A stretch of DNA of 64,000 nucleotides from Scybalosoma faecavium (GTDB lineage Bacteria; Bacillota; Clostridia; Christensenellales; Christensenellaceae): NCBI GenBank assembly GCA_018716135.1, contig DVKG01000011.1:29971-93970 (forward strand), read 5' to 3'. The notes below the pieces were generated by a model. That model was not told the DNA's origin. It searched no databases and saw nothing but the letters and a program-made list of their open reading frames with translations. Shown one piece after another: positions 1 through 7,354 of the stretch (position 1 is the first letter of the stretch; each line of letters opens with the position of its first letter). Position numbers and translations under genes: made by a program.

Positions 1-287
1 TCCTCGTTCTGAACGTATACGCCTCCCGGCCTGAGCACGTCTGCACTGCATTTGGAAGGAGTGCGCACCATTTGCCAAAACTCCGCCACCATGCCGTCCG
101 GATCTGTGACGCCGTGCAGATGCAGCGTTTTGTCTCTGCTTTCTTCCACGCCCAGCAGTATCACTCCGCCATTCGTGTTTGCAAACGCGGAGTAAGTCTC
201 CCAAAGGCTATCCGGCAGGCCGCCCGCGGCGAGCTTCGCTTCCAGAGTCTCCGTCTCCTTAGTGTTTACTATGCTTTGCAAATCCAT
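1..287 (-). CDS. AlbA_2 (Schlafen-type) domain protein, 3' end cut by window edge
   Basis: The minus-strand frame opens at ATG 287 behind a good ribosome binding site (GGAGAAC, positions 293-299) and runs off the window. The 95 visible residues begin MDLQSIVNTKETETLEAK and contain SAFANTNGGVILLGVEE, the hallmark of the AlbA_2 domain found at the N-terminus of many bacterial ATP-binding or transcription-regulator-like proteins. The family is thought to bind nucleic acid; the specific role is unknown. It lies 29 bases downstream of the Mrr-like gene in the same direction, so the two may be co-transcribed. The missing C-terminal part would decide the subfamily. Confidence 0.7.
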   Translation of the reverse strand, partial: MDLQSIVNTKETETLEAKLAAGGLPDSLWETYSAFANTNGGVILLGVEESRDKTLHLHGVTDPDGMVAEFWQMVRTPSKCSADVLRPGGVYVQNE

Positions 288-316
288 ATATTGTTCTCCC
301 TCAAAGGTCTGTTTTT

Positions 317-922
317 TTAACTTACATTGTCTATCATATCCATCAGCACCTCCCCGTCCCAGAGAAGCACCTCTTCGCTCTCGGCGAGCGTTTTCGCCGC
401 AGGTGTAAATTTAGCGTTTGTTATTACTATGCCGTAATCGCAGCCGTACAGCCTCGCTCCGGCAGAGACCTCTTGGACTGCGTGTATGCCGACGTTCGTT
501 CCGTATCGTTTGCACTGGACTGCGTATTTTACCCCTGCCCTTCGCATTACTATATCCACTCCGAAATCCTTCGCGGCCTGAGTTTCCCGCGCACGGTACC
601 CGTTGCGCCAAAGCAAATCGGCGACATATCGCTCAAATGCTATTCCTTCCATTTTATCTATGCGCTTTTTCTCTCTGTTAATTCCTCTGAAATTCCGTCT
701 GAAAAATCTCAGAGAGGCGTATTCTATCTTCCCGTCCAGCTTTGGATATCTGAGCAGTTCCAGCTTCGCCCACACGGCGTAAATTACCCATAGCAGAGCC
801 GACGCAGGCAGCGTCCAATAAGCAGAACAGAAGTAAACCCCTGCCGCCGCAGCCGCGGTCAACAATATGAGGTAGTGCGGCGCAGTAAAATATCTTTTTC
901 TTTTTGAGCGAGTATATTCCAA
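317..922 (-). CDS. membrane-anchored Mrr-like restriction endonuclease domain protein
   Basis: This 201-residue protein has two hydrophobic segments near the N-terminus (about residues 17-36 and 40-56), then a soluble domain starting about residue 90. The soluble part carries FGVDIV and VQCKRY, which fit the D...(E/Q)xK catalytic core of the PD-(D/E)XK fold in Mrr_cat proteins, and a late GIVITNAKFT strand typical of the family. The start is TTG at 922, preceded by GGAGG. Mrr-type nucleases cut modified or foreign DNA, but short membrane-anchored versions are common in Bacillota and their targets are unknown. No methyltransferase is adjacent, so it is not part of a recognisable restriction-modification pair. 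Confidence 0.75.
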   Translation of the reverse strand: MEYTRSKRKRYFTAPHYLILLTAAAAAGVYFCSAYWTLPASALLWVIYAVWAKLELLRYPKLDGKIEYASLRFFRRNFRGINREKKRIDKMEGIAFERYVADLLWRNGYRARETQAAKDFGVDIVMRRAGVKYAVQCKRYGTNVGIHAVQEVSAGARLYGCDYGIVITNAKFTPAAKTLAESEEVLLWDGEVLMDMIDNVS

Positions 923-997
923 AATTCCTCCAAATGTGCATATCTAGCTTTATTTTATCATCAAACTCATATTTAAACAAGCTGTGAATAAATCAAA

Positions 998-1025
998 ATG
1001 AGCAGACGCTTGACTGTCTGCTCAT
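998..1025. terminator. bidirectional hairpin terminator
   Basis: A perfect 10-bp stem (ATGAGCAGAC with GTCTGCTCAT, 8-base loop) lies downstream of the glycosyltransferase stop. T-rich sequence follows on both strands, clearest on the minus strand. Confidence 0.7.
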
Positions 1026-1052
1026 ACTGCGCTTCTTTTTAGTACAAACTCA

Positions 1053-2252
1053 TCACCATCTTAGGCGATATTTTCTAAGACCTCTAAGCGATTGTTTCAC
1101 ATCGCCCTTGTTAATCACATACTGATACCTTGCGAACGCCTCGTCTATTCTCTGCTCGTCAGATACGGCGATCGACTCTCTTGCGCATCTGCCCATCTCT
1201 GCCAGAGCCGCTCTGTCGGAAATCGCATCCTCTATTCCCTCTGCAATACTGATATAATCGCTCTCGCAGATTATTCCGTTCATTCCGCTCCATATATTCT
1301 CGGAAGGACCGCTGAGCGCTGCGACAAGGCTAGGCGTTCCCATATTCGCCGCTTCCGGAACTACAAGTCCGGCAGTGTCATATGTAGAAGGAAATACCAG
1401 CAGATCAGCAGCAGCATAATACGCATCCAGCAAAGAACTTTCGGATATATGACCGACAAACTTTACAGTATCTTTCAGCCCCATCCGCTCTGCGGCCTCT
1501 TCTATTTCCTTTCTGTGTATGCCGTCCCCTGCGAATATAAACGTAAATTCTTTTCCATGCTGTTTTACGAGCTGCGCCGCCTTAATAATATTGAGGATGT
1601 TTTTCTTCCAGTCGAGCTGACCTGCATACATCAAAACAGGTCTTTCGTCCGCTCCGCATTCGCGTCTGATATCCGCACATAGAGTCTCATCCTTTTCGCG
1701 AAGTTTTATACCGTTGTTCATTATTTGAACATCTGACGTATATCCCATTTCTCTCAAAAATCTACATGCCGTCCTGCTGACGCACCAGACTTCATCGCAT
1801 CGTTCAAAACTCTTCTCCACGTATTTCACAGCGACATTAACGAGCGGATTGAGCACTTTTAATTTAGCAGCTTGTCTAAAATCCTCGCGGAAATTAGTAT
1901 GAAACGTGGCTATGCAGGGTATCCTTCGCCTGTGCGCCTCCGCCTCGCCCAATCTGCCCATAAAAAACGGAGAGTGTATGTGTACTATATCCAAAGGCGT
2001 AGAACGCATCTCCCGCATAAACGATCTTCCCAATTTAGGCAAAGCTAAAGAATAGCTCGAGCCGGGCAAGGGCACCTTCGGGCTTCCGACTACTCTAAAC
2101 GGCAGCTCTTCATGATCTGCAGTTTCACTCTCAGGCGCAAAAACAGTTACATTGTGGCCTTTGCGCGCCAACGTCTCGGCATAGCTCATTAGAACTCTGC
2201 CTACGCCGTCGCATATAGGTAAAAAGGAATCTGCGAAAAAACCTATGTTCAT
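1053..2252 (-). CDS. glycosyltransferase family 4 (GT-B)
   Basis: The protein has the GT-B layout: an N-terminal acceptor domain opening NIGFFADSFLPICDGVGR, and a C-terminal nucleotide-sugar domain with MYAGQLDWKKN, FAGDG and FPSTYDTAGLVVPEAANMG, the family 4 donor-binding region. This resembles enzymes that add a sugar to diacylglycerol or phosphatidylinositol, but acceptor and donor cannot be fixed. Start: an upstream ATG at 2267 is in frame, but GAGAGG sits 7 bases before the ATG at 2252, and the Rossmann strand begins right there, so 2252 is preferred (399 residues). Followed by a hairpin terminator, it appears to be a single-gene unit. Confidence 0.85.
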   Translation of the reverse strand: MNIGFFADSFLPICDGVGRVLMSYAETLARKGHNVTVFAPESETADHEELPFRVVGSPKVPLPGSSYSLALPKLGRSFMREMRSTPLDIVHIHSPFFMGRLGEAEAHRRRIPCIATFHTNFREDFRQAAKLKVLNPLVNVAVKYVEKSFERCDEVWCVSRTACRFLREMGYTSDVQIMNNGIKLREKDETLCADIRRECGADERPVLMYAGQLDWKKNILNIIKAAQLVKQHGKEFTFIFAGDGIHRKEIEEAAERMGLKDTVKFVGHISESSLLDAYYAAADLLVFPSTYDTAGLVVPEAANMGTPSLVAALSGPSENIWSGMNGIICESDYISIAEGIEDAISDRAALAEMGRCARESIAVSDEQRIDEAFARYQYVINKGDVKQSLRGLRKYRLRW

Positions 2253-2440
2253 ATAATAACCTCTCATTCAGCAGCTATATCCGCCGCTTCGGTACTAATA
2301 TTCTAACATGAAGCCGTTTTCAAAACAAGTTTTCAGGCTTACATCTCTGTAACCATACATAACTTTGAAAAAACAAGAAGTAGTTTTGTCGAAAACCGCA
2401 TATACTAAACAAACGACAAACAAAAGGAAGGAGTATTAAA

Positions 2441-5008
2441 TTGACCCCGCATTCACGCTCTATAGAGGATATCCTTCACGATCTGGATACAGACGCAGAG
2501 CTTGGCCTCAGCGAAAAGCAGGTGTTGAACCGACAAGAAAAATACGGTAAAAACTCACTGACCCATAAGGAAAACCGCAGTCTGCTGTCCAGATTTATAA
2601 ACCAGTTTAAAGACGTAATGATATTGATACTAATCGCCGCGGCGATAGTATCCTTTGTCATCGCCGCGCATTCCGGCAGCGTCAAAGAGTTCTTTGAACC
2701 TGCGCTCATACTTTTGATAGTCGTTCTCAACGCCGCGATAGGTACGGCTCAGGAGAGCAAGGCGGAAAAAGCGCTTTCAGCTTTAAAATCCCTGTCTGCT
2801 CCTCACGCCAGAGTCATCCGCAGCGGCCGAGAGCAGAGCGTAAACGCAGACTTGCTCGTGCCCGGAGATATTATCAAGCTGGAAGCGGGGGATTACGTTC
2901 CCGCAGACGCGCGGCTTCTGCGCTCCAGCAGCTTAAAATGCGAAGAATCCGCCCTCACGGGGGAAAGCATTCCCGCAGAAAAAAACGCCGAATCTGTATT
3001 CCCCGAGGACACCCCTCCCGGAGACAGAGTTAACATGGTCTTTTCCGGATGCAGCATCACATACGGTACTGCATTAGCCGTAGTCTGTCAAACAGGTATG
3101 AATACACAGCTGGGAAAAATCGCCGGTATGCTCTCGGAGCAGGAGGACGTTAAGACTCCGCTTCAGCTTCGACTTGCTCAGCTAGGAAAATACCTCGGCA
3201 TAACAGCTCTGGCAGCATGCGCCGTAATATTCGCCGTCGGACTCGCCAGCGGCATACCTGTAATGGAAATTTTCATGACTTCCGTATCTCTCGCCGTGTC
3301 TGCAATTCCCGAAGGTCTGCCCGCGATAGTCACCGTCGTGCTCGCACTCGGAGTCCAGCGCATGGCAGACCGCGGCGCAATAATACGAAGTCTGCCCGCC
3401 GTAGAGACTCTTGGCGGCGCCTCTGTGATATGTTCCGACAAAACGGGCACGCTTACGCAAAACCGCATGACTCTTACGGAAATATACAGCGAAGACAAGC
3501 GTCTTCTGCTCGAGTACGCAGTGCTTTGCTGCAACGGCGCCATAGAAGTAAGCTCCCACGGCGTCGAACATCTGGGCGATCCCACTGAAACCGCTATTAT
3601 CTATGCCGCATATAAGGACGGCATTGAAAAATCCGCACTTGAAGAAAAATATCCTCGCCTTGCAGAAATCCCTTTTGATTCAAACCGCAAGCTTATGACG
3701 AGCATAAACAATATAAACGGAAAAACAATAGCGATCGTCAAAGGCGCTTTTGACGTTATGATAGATAAAATTACGGATGGCGATACAGACGGCGCACGGC
3801 GGTCTAACGAATTAATGAGCAATCAAGCCCTGCGCGTACTCGCCGTCGCATACCGTGAGCTGGAAGAAATTCCCGAAGATCTGTCTCCCGAAGCCATAGA
3901 AAGCGATTTGACTCTTCTTGGGCTTGTCGGCATGATAGATCCTCCGCGCGAGGAGGCAATATCCGCCGTATCACTCTGCCGACAGGCCGGCATTCAGCCC
4001 GTCATGATTACGGGAGATCACGCCGCCACCGCATGCGCCGTAGCTGAGAAGCTCGGAATCAGGCGAAACGGCGATGAAGTCCTCACAGGTAAAGAATTAG
4101 ACGCTATGAGCGACGATGAGCTTGATTCTCGTGTAGAAAAAACCTCCGTATACGCGCGCGTGTCTCCTGAAAACAAAATCCGAATCGTAAAAGCCTGGCA
4201 GCGCAAAGGCAACGTCGTCGCAATGACGGGCGACGGCGTAAACGACGCGCCCGCGCTCAAAGCGGCCGACATAGGCTGCGCCATGGGCATAACGGGAACG
4301 GACGTAGCGAAAGGCGCAGCAGACATGACTTTAACGGATGACAACTTCGCCACTATAGTTGACGCAGTCCGCGAAGGACGCGGAATTTTTGCAAACATTC
4401 GCAAAGTCGTCGCCTTTCTCCTCGGAACCAACATCGGCGAAGTGCTGTGCGTATTTGCAGCGATGATGCTCTGGCATTTAACTCCGCTTCTTTCCATGCA
4501 GCTTTTGTGGATTAATCTGGTTACCGACAGCTTGCCCGCGATAGCGTTGGGAATGGAAAATGTGGAGTCTGATATAATGAATCGTCCTCCAAGGCAAAAA
4601 GACGAAGGTATTTTTTCCGGCGGACTCGGAATCCGCGTGATACTTCAAGGCGTAATGTTCGGCGGACTCTCGCTGGCGGCTTTTGCTATCGGACGCGCAT
4701 CGCTGGGCAATATAGCCTCAGCGCAAACCATGGCTTTTATCGTACTTGCGCTTTCTCAAGTTCTTCATGCTTACAACATGCGTTCAAAGCATTCTATTTT
4801 CCATATTGGCGTATTCTCCAACCGCAAATTGAACATCGCGGCTGTTGCGGCAATTGTTCTGATAGCTGTCGTCGTCTTTACACCGGTTTCTATCGCATTT
4901 GGCCTGACATATCTGCCTGTTCGATTCTATCTCGCAGCTCTCGCACTTTCACTCGTGCCTCTTCCCATAATGGAGCTGGCTAAAATCATCGGCGTAATAA
5001 AGCATTGA
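2441..5008 (+). CDS. P-type Ca2+-transporting ATPase
   Basis: At 855 residues this is a full-length P2-type cation ATPase. Visible landmarks are the TGES actuator loop, the phosphorylation motif SDKTGTLTQNRM (Asp about residue 333), MITGDH, the GDGVNDAPAL hinge motif, and about ten membrane segments including PEGLPAIVT in helix M4, which supplies calcium ligands in the family. It should export Ca2+ (or possibly Mn2+) from the cytoplasm using ATP. Start is TTG at 2441 with GGAAGGAG seven bases upstream. A strong hairpin ends the transcript. Substrate choice between Ca2+ and Mn2+ is not resolved by sequence. Confidence 0.92.
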   Translation: MTPHSRSIEDILHDLDTDAELGLSEKQVLNRQEKYGKNSLTHKENRSLLSRFINQFKDVMILILIAAAIVSFVIAAHSGSVKEFFEPALILLIVVLNAAIGTAQESKAEKALSALKSLSAPHARVIRSGREQSVNADLLVPGDIIKLEAGDYVPADARLLRSSSLKCEESALTGESIPAEKNAESVFPEDTPPGDRVNMVFSGCSITYGTALAVVCQTGMNTQLGKIAGMLSEQEDVKTPLQLRLAQLGKYLGITALAACAVIFAVGLASGIPVMEIFMTSVSLAVSAIPEGLPAIVTVVLALGVQRMADRGAIIRSLPAVETLGGASVICSDKTGTLTQNRMTLTEIYSEDKRLLLEYAVLCCNGAIEVSSHGVEHLGDPTETAIIYAAYKDGIEKSALEEKYPRLAEIPFDSNRKLMTSINNINGKTIAIVKGAFDVMIDKITDGDTDGARRSNELMSNQALRVLAVAYRELEEIPEDLSPEAIESDLTLLGLVGMIDPPREEAISAVSLCRQAGIQPVMITGDHAATACAVAEKLGIRRNGDEVLTGKELDAMSDDELDSRVEKTSVYARVSPENKIRIVKAWQRKGNVVAMTGDGVNDAPALKAADIGCAMGITGTDVAKGAADMTLTDDNFATIVDAVREGRGIFANIRKVVAFLLGTNIGEVLCVFAAMMLWHLTPLLSMQLLWINLVTDSLPAIALGMENVESDIMNRPPRQKDEGIFSGGLGIRVILQGVMFGGLSLAAFAIGRASLGNIASAQTMAFIVLALSQVLHAYNMRSKHSIFHIGVFSNRKLNIAAVAAIVLIAVVVFTPVSIAFGLTYLPVRFYLAALALSLVPLPIMELAKIIGVIKH

Positions 5009-5015
5009 CGTCCTT

Positions 5016-5043
5016 CCGCTTCGCAAATTCTGCTGCGAAGCGG
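5016..5043. terminator. convergent hairpin terminator
   Basis: A perfect 10-bp stem (CCGCTTCGCA with TGCGAAGCGG) sits between two convergent genes, 8 bases after the ATPase stop. It can serve both strands. Confidence 0.7.
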
Positions 5044-5046
5044 TAT

Positions 5047-5517
5047 TTATTTATGTTCTTTGCATGTTATTTCGTCAGCTCGCAGTTTAAATATGCAAAC
5101 CTCATCCAGCGCCGTCGCTGAAAACTCCCAATTCGATTTTCCCGTGCTGTGACGCATTATCTCGCGCAGAGCGGCCTCTTTATCCGCTGTGTTTTCTATA
5201 AACGAAACCTCGCCTTCGCCCATAACGCATTGATACTTCGCTGTATAATTACATGCTGCTTCGGCCTTGCGCAGACCGTAATTTGTGTCCATTTCAAAAG
5301 CGGCAAATCCGTTCCGCTTTATAAGGTCAATCTTCCTGCCTTCTTTTGCACTGTGAAAATAGAATACAAAGTCTCCGTTCTGCTCTGTATAGCCGAAATT
5401 CATAGGAACGACATACGCCCTTTTTCCATCTGCGAATCCCAGCCTCATACACGTGCAGTCATCCACAATACTTCTTATTTTGTTTATATCTTTTATTTCT
5501 CTGTCTTTTCTTCTCAT
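5047..5517 (-). CDS. pyridoxamine 5'-phosphate oxidase-like flavoprotein (NimA-like)
   Basis: This 156-residue protein matches the small split-barrel FMN-binding family that includes 5-nitroimidazole reductases. Recognisable parts are CTCMRLGFADGKRAYVVPMNFGY near residues 21-43, FYFHSAKEGRKIDLIKRN, and the closing KLRADEITCKEHK. Members bind FMN or heme; some reduce nitroimidazole drugs, most have no known substrate. It is 13 bases downstream of the AIM24-like gene in the same direction, a likely two-gene unit. Whether it confers metronidazole resistance cannot be judged from sequence. Confidence 0.8.
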   Translation of the reverse strand: MRRKDREIKDINKIRSIVDDCTCMRLGFADGKRAYVVPMNFGYTEQNGDFVFYFHSAKEGRKIDLIKRNGFAAFEMDTNYGLRKAEAACNYTAKYQCVMGEGEVSFIENTADKEAALREIMRHSTGKSNWEFSATALDEVCIFKLRADEITCKEHK

Positions 5518-5530
5518 GTTATTTCTCTTC

Positions 5531-6205
5531 TCAATCTTTTGACGGCATGAAGGGTATTATTCTGGAAGCAAGCTCAGATATGCTCATCGTTTGCAGCCAA
5601 ACTTTGCCCGGGCCCGTCAGCTTTGTCAAAAACAATCCCTCTCCGCCAAACAGAGCATTCTTTATTCCTTTCTGCATCTGCGCAGAATACTGTACGCTCG
5701 CTTCAAAAAACGCTACGTTTCCCGTATCTACGAGCATGCTTTCGCCGGGCGCTAATTCATATTCGCCTATGCTGCCGTCCAGCTCCAGAAATATCATTCC
5801 TACTCCGGAATACCGCTGCAAGACAAAGCCTTCCCCGCCGAAAAATCCGCCTTTTGCCTTTGTCAGGCTGGCGCTTATGTCCACGCCTTGAGTTGCACAC
5901 AGAAACGCACCCTTTTGCGCTATATATTCATTTCTTCCCGTAAGCTCAATCGCTTTGATCGTCCCCGGCACGCTGGATGCGAAAGTTATTTCGGCGGCGC
6001 CGCGCGCGGTATACGTTGCCAAAAAGGCAGACTCGCCGCTGAACATTCTGCCAAACGCCTTGCCCAGCCCTCCGCGCATGTTGGTCTGCATATCTATATC
6101 GCCTCGCATCCAAGTCATACCGCCCGATTGCGTATAAATACTCTCTCCGCTCTGAAGTTCAATGCTGACAGCCGGCGACGGGTTGCCCCAGATTTTATAT
6201 CTCAT
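5531..6205 (-). CDS. AIM24 / TIGR00266 family protein
   Basis: A 224-residue protein with repeated beta-rich segments (SGGMTWMRGDIDM, GRMFSGESAFLATYTA, GGEGFVLQRYSGVGMIFLEL) that define TIGR00266, related to the mitochondrial AIM24 fold. Its biochemical role in bacteria is unknown. It has no signal peptide or membrane helix. It leads the short unit with the NimA-like gene. The ATG at 6205 is preceded by AAGGAGG at a normal distance. Confidence 0.85.
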   Translation of the reverse strand: MRYKIWGNPSPAVSIELQSGESIYTQSGGMTWMRGDIDMQTNMRGGLGKAFGRMFSGESAFLATYTARGAAEITFASSVPGTIKAIELTGRNEYIAQKGAFLCATQGVDISASLTKAKGGFFGGEGFVLQRYSGVGMIFLELDGSIGEYELAPGESMLVDTGNVAFFEASVQYSAQMQKGIKNALFGGEGLFLTKLTGPGKVWLQTMSISELASRIIPFMPSKD

Positions 6206-6277
6206 ATTTCATATTTCCTCCTTAACTTCATTCCATATTCCACATTCCATATTCCATATGTACTTCTGTATACAAAA

Positions 6278-6305
6278 AGCAGATCCCGCGCAAACGAGAT
6301 CCGCT
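6278..6305 (-). terminator. terminator after the ADH-like paralogue
   Basis: On the minus strand an imperfect 10-bp stem (AGCGGATCTC with GGGATCTGCT, two G-T pairs) is followed by TTTTTG, 25 bases after the stop at 6330. Confidence 0.7.
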
Positions 6306-6329
6306 TATCATACTTAGTTAATCTCCTAA

Positions 6330-7241
6330 TTACGCGCCGATCTTAGCTTTGAGCTCAGCGATAGCCTTCTCCAAAGCAGCAGCGTCAGCGTATTTCAGAT
6401 CTTTCGCGAAAGCGTCGATCTGATCCGCCGGGAGTTCAGCAGAGCAACAAGCTACCTTGCACGCATTACCCTGAGCCATACCAGCCAGAGCAGAAGCGTG
6501 AGACATAGCTATCATTGCATCTGTGCATTCAGCGCCAAGCTCATATGCGAGCGCGCCGTATTCGAGAAGCTCCTGCATAGCCAGCAGGGCAAAAGATTTG
6601 CCGAATTCTGTGCCGAAGCAATATCCTCTGAGTGTTCTGTCGAGCAACTTAACGATAGAAGCTCTGAGACCTTCTTTTGTAGGAATGAGCAGGTCGCTGT
6701 CGTTGACAGACATCTCAGGCAGTACGCCAAAGTTAGCCAAACGTGTATCCTCAACAGGAGCATACGGAGTGACTTCGTCACCGGAAGCCGCGCCGGCAAT
6801 TACTGTTACGAGAATAGATTTGCCCGGAACTTTGGGGAATATCTTCTCTGTATTTGTTTCGGAATACTCAGCAGCGAGAGCCGCGAGATCCGGATTGTCG
6901 AGTTCATAACGGAGCCAAGCCAGCTTAGCGCAAGCCATAACTTCGTCGCCGCCTACAGCCATAATGAGATCTGCGTTCATGCTGAAAGCTGCGCCGCCAG
7001 CAGCGTGAACCGCACTCATAGAGCCGTCTGCACCAGCATAAACCTGAACTGTTATCTTCATAGCGTCGAGCAGTTTAATAACGCTCTTTACGCCAAAAGA
7101 ATCAACCAGGTCGGGTGAAGTGATTACGAGAGCTTTTTTGCGGTCGTAAACATTCTTCATCTCGGCGAGTGCAACAGGAAGGCAGCCTCTTTTGAAGTAA
7201 ACTTTTTTGGGTACACGAAGTGTCCAATACAGTTCTTCCAT
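6330..7241 (-). CDS. degenerate iron-alcohol-dehydrogenase-like paralogue of the AdhE C-terminal half
   Basis: The 303 residues align with the alcohol dehydrogenase half of the neighbouring AdhE: VPKKVYFKRGCLPVAL matches LPEKVYFKRGCMPVAL of AdhE, and ASGDEVTPYAPVEDT matches TGSEVTPFSIITDD. Key residues are gone. The AdhE metal-site segment SGIDVLTHALEAY is replaced by SIVKLLDRTLRGY, so the Asp and His ligands are lost. The region with the last two His ligands (VNHSMAH and VQHG in AdhE) is missing. The nucleotide loop GGGSAMD reads VGGDEVM. The frame is intact with a strong site (AAGGAGG), so it is probably a retained pseudoenzyme rather than a decaying gene. It lies about 110 bases downstream of adhE. 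Confidence 0.8.
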   Translation of the reverse strand: MEELYWTLRVPKKVYFKRGCLPVALAEMKNVYDRKKALVITSPDLVDSFGVKSVIKLLDAMKITVQVYAGADGSMSAVHAAGGAAFSMNADLIMAVGGDEVMACAKLAWLRYELDNPDLAALAAEYSETNTEKIFPKVPGKSILVTVIAGAASGDEVTPYAPVEDTRLANFGVLPEMSVNDSDLLIPTKEGLRASIVKLLDRTLRGYCFGTEFGKSFALLAMQELLEYGALAYELGAECTDAMIAMSHASALAGMAQGNACKVACCSAELPADQIDAFAKDLKYADAAALEKAIAELKAKIGA

Positions 7242-7354
7242 TATTGGCAGTTCCTCCTTCTTAAAAAAGTAGCCTTAGTTAAAAGGGACTCTGGGCAATG
7301 CGCCCAAAGCCCCTGTTGCTAGTGTTCTTTTATAGAATCTAAGCGGATATTAGA

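Noticed and set aside
6330..7241. The ADH-like gene as a functional alcohol dehydrogenase or as a decaying pseudogene
   Set aside because: Metal ligands and nucleotide loop are gone, so catalysis is unlikely; but the frame is intact with good translation signals, so simple decay is not supported either.
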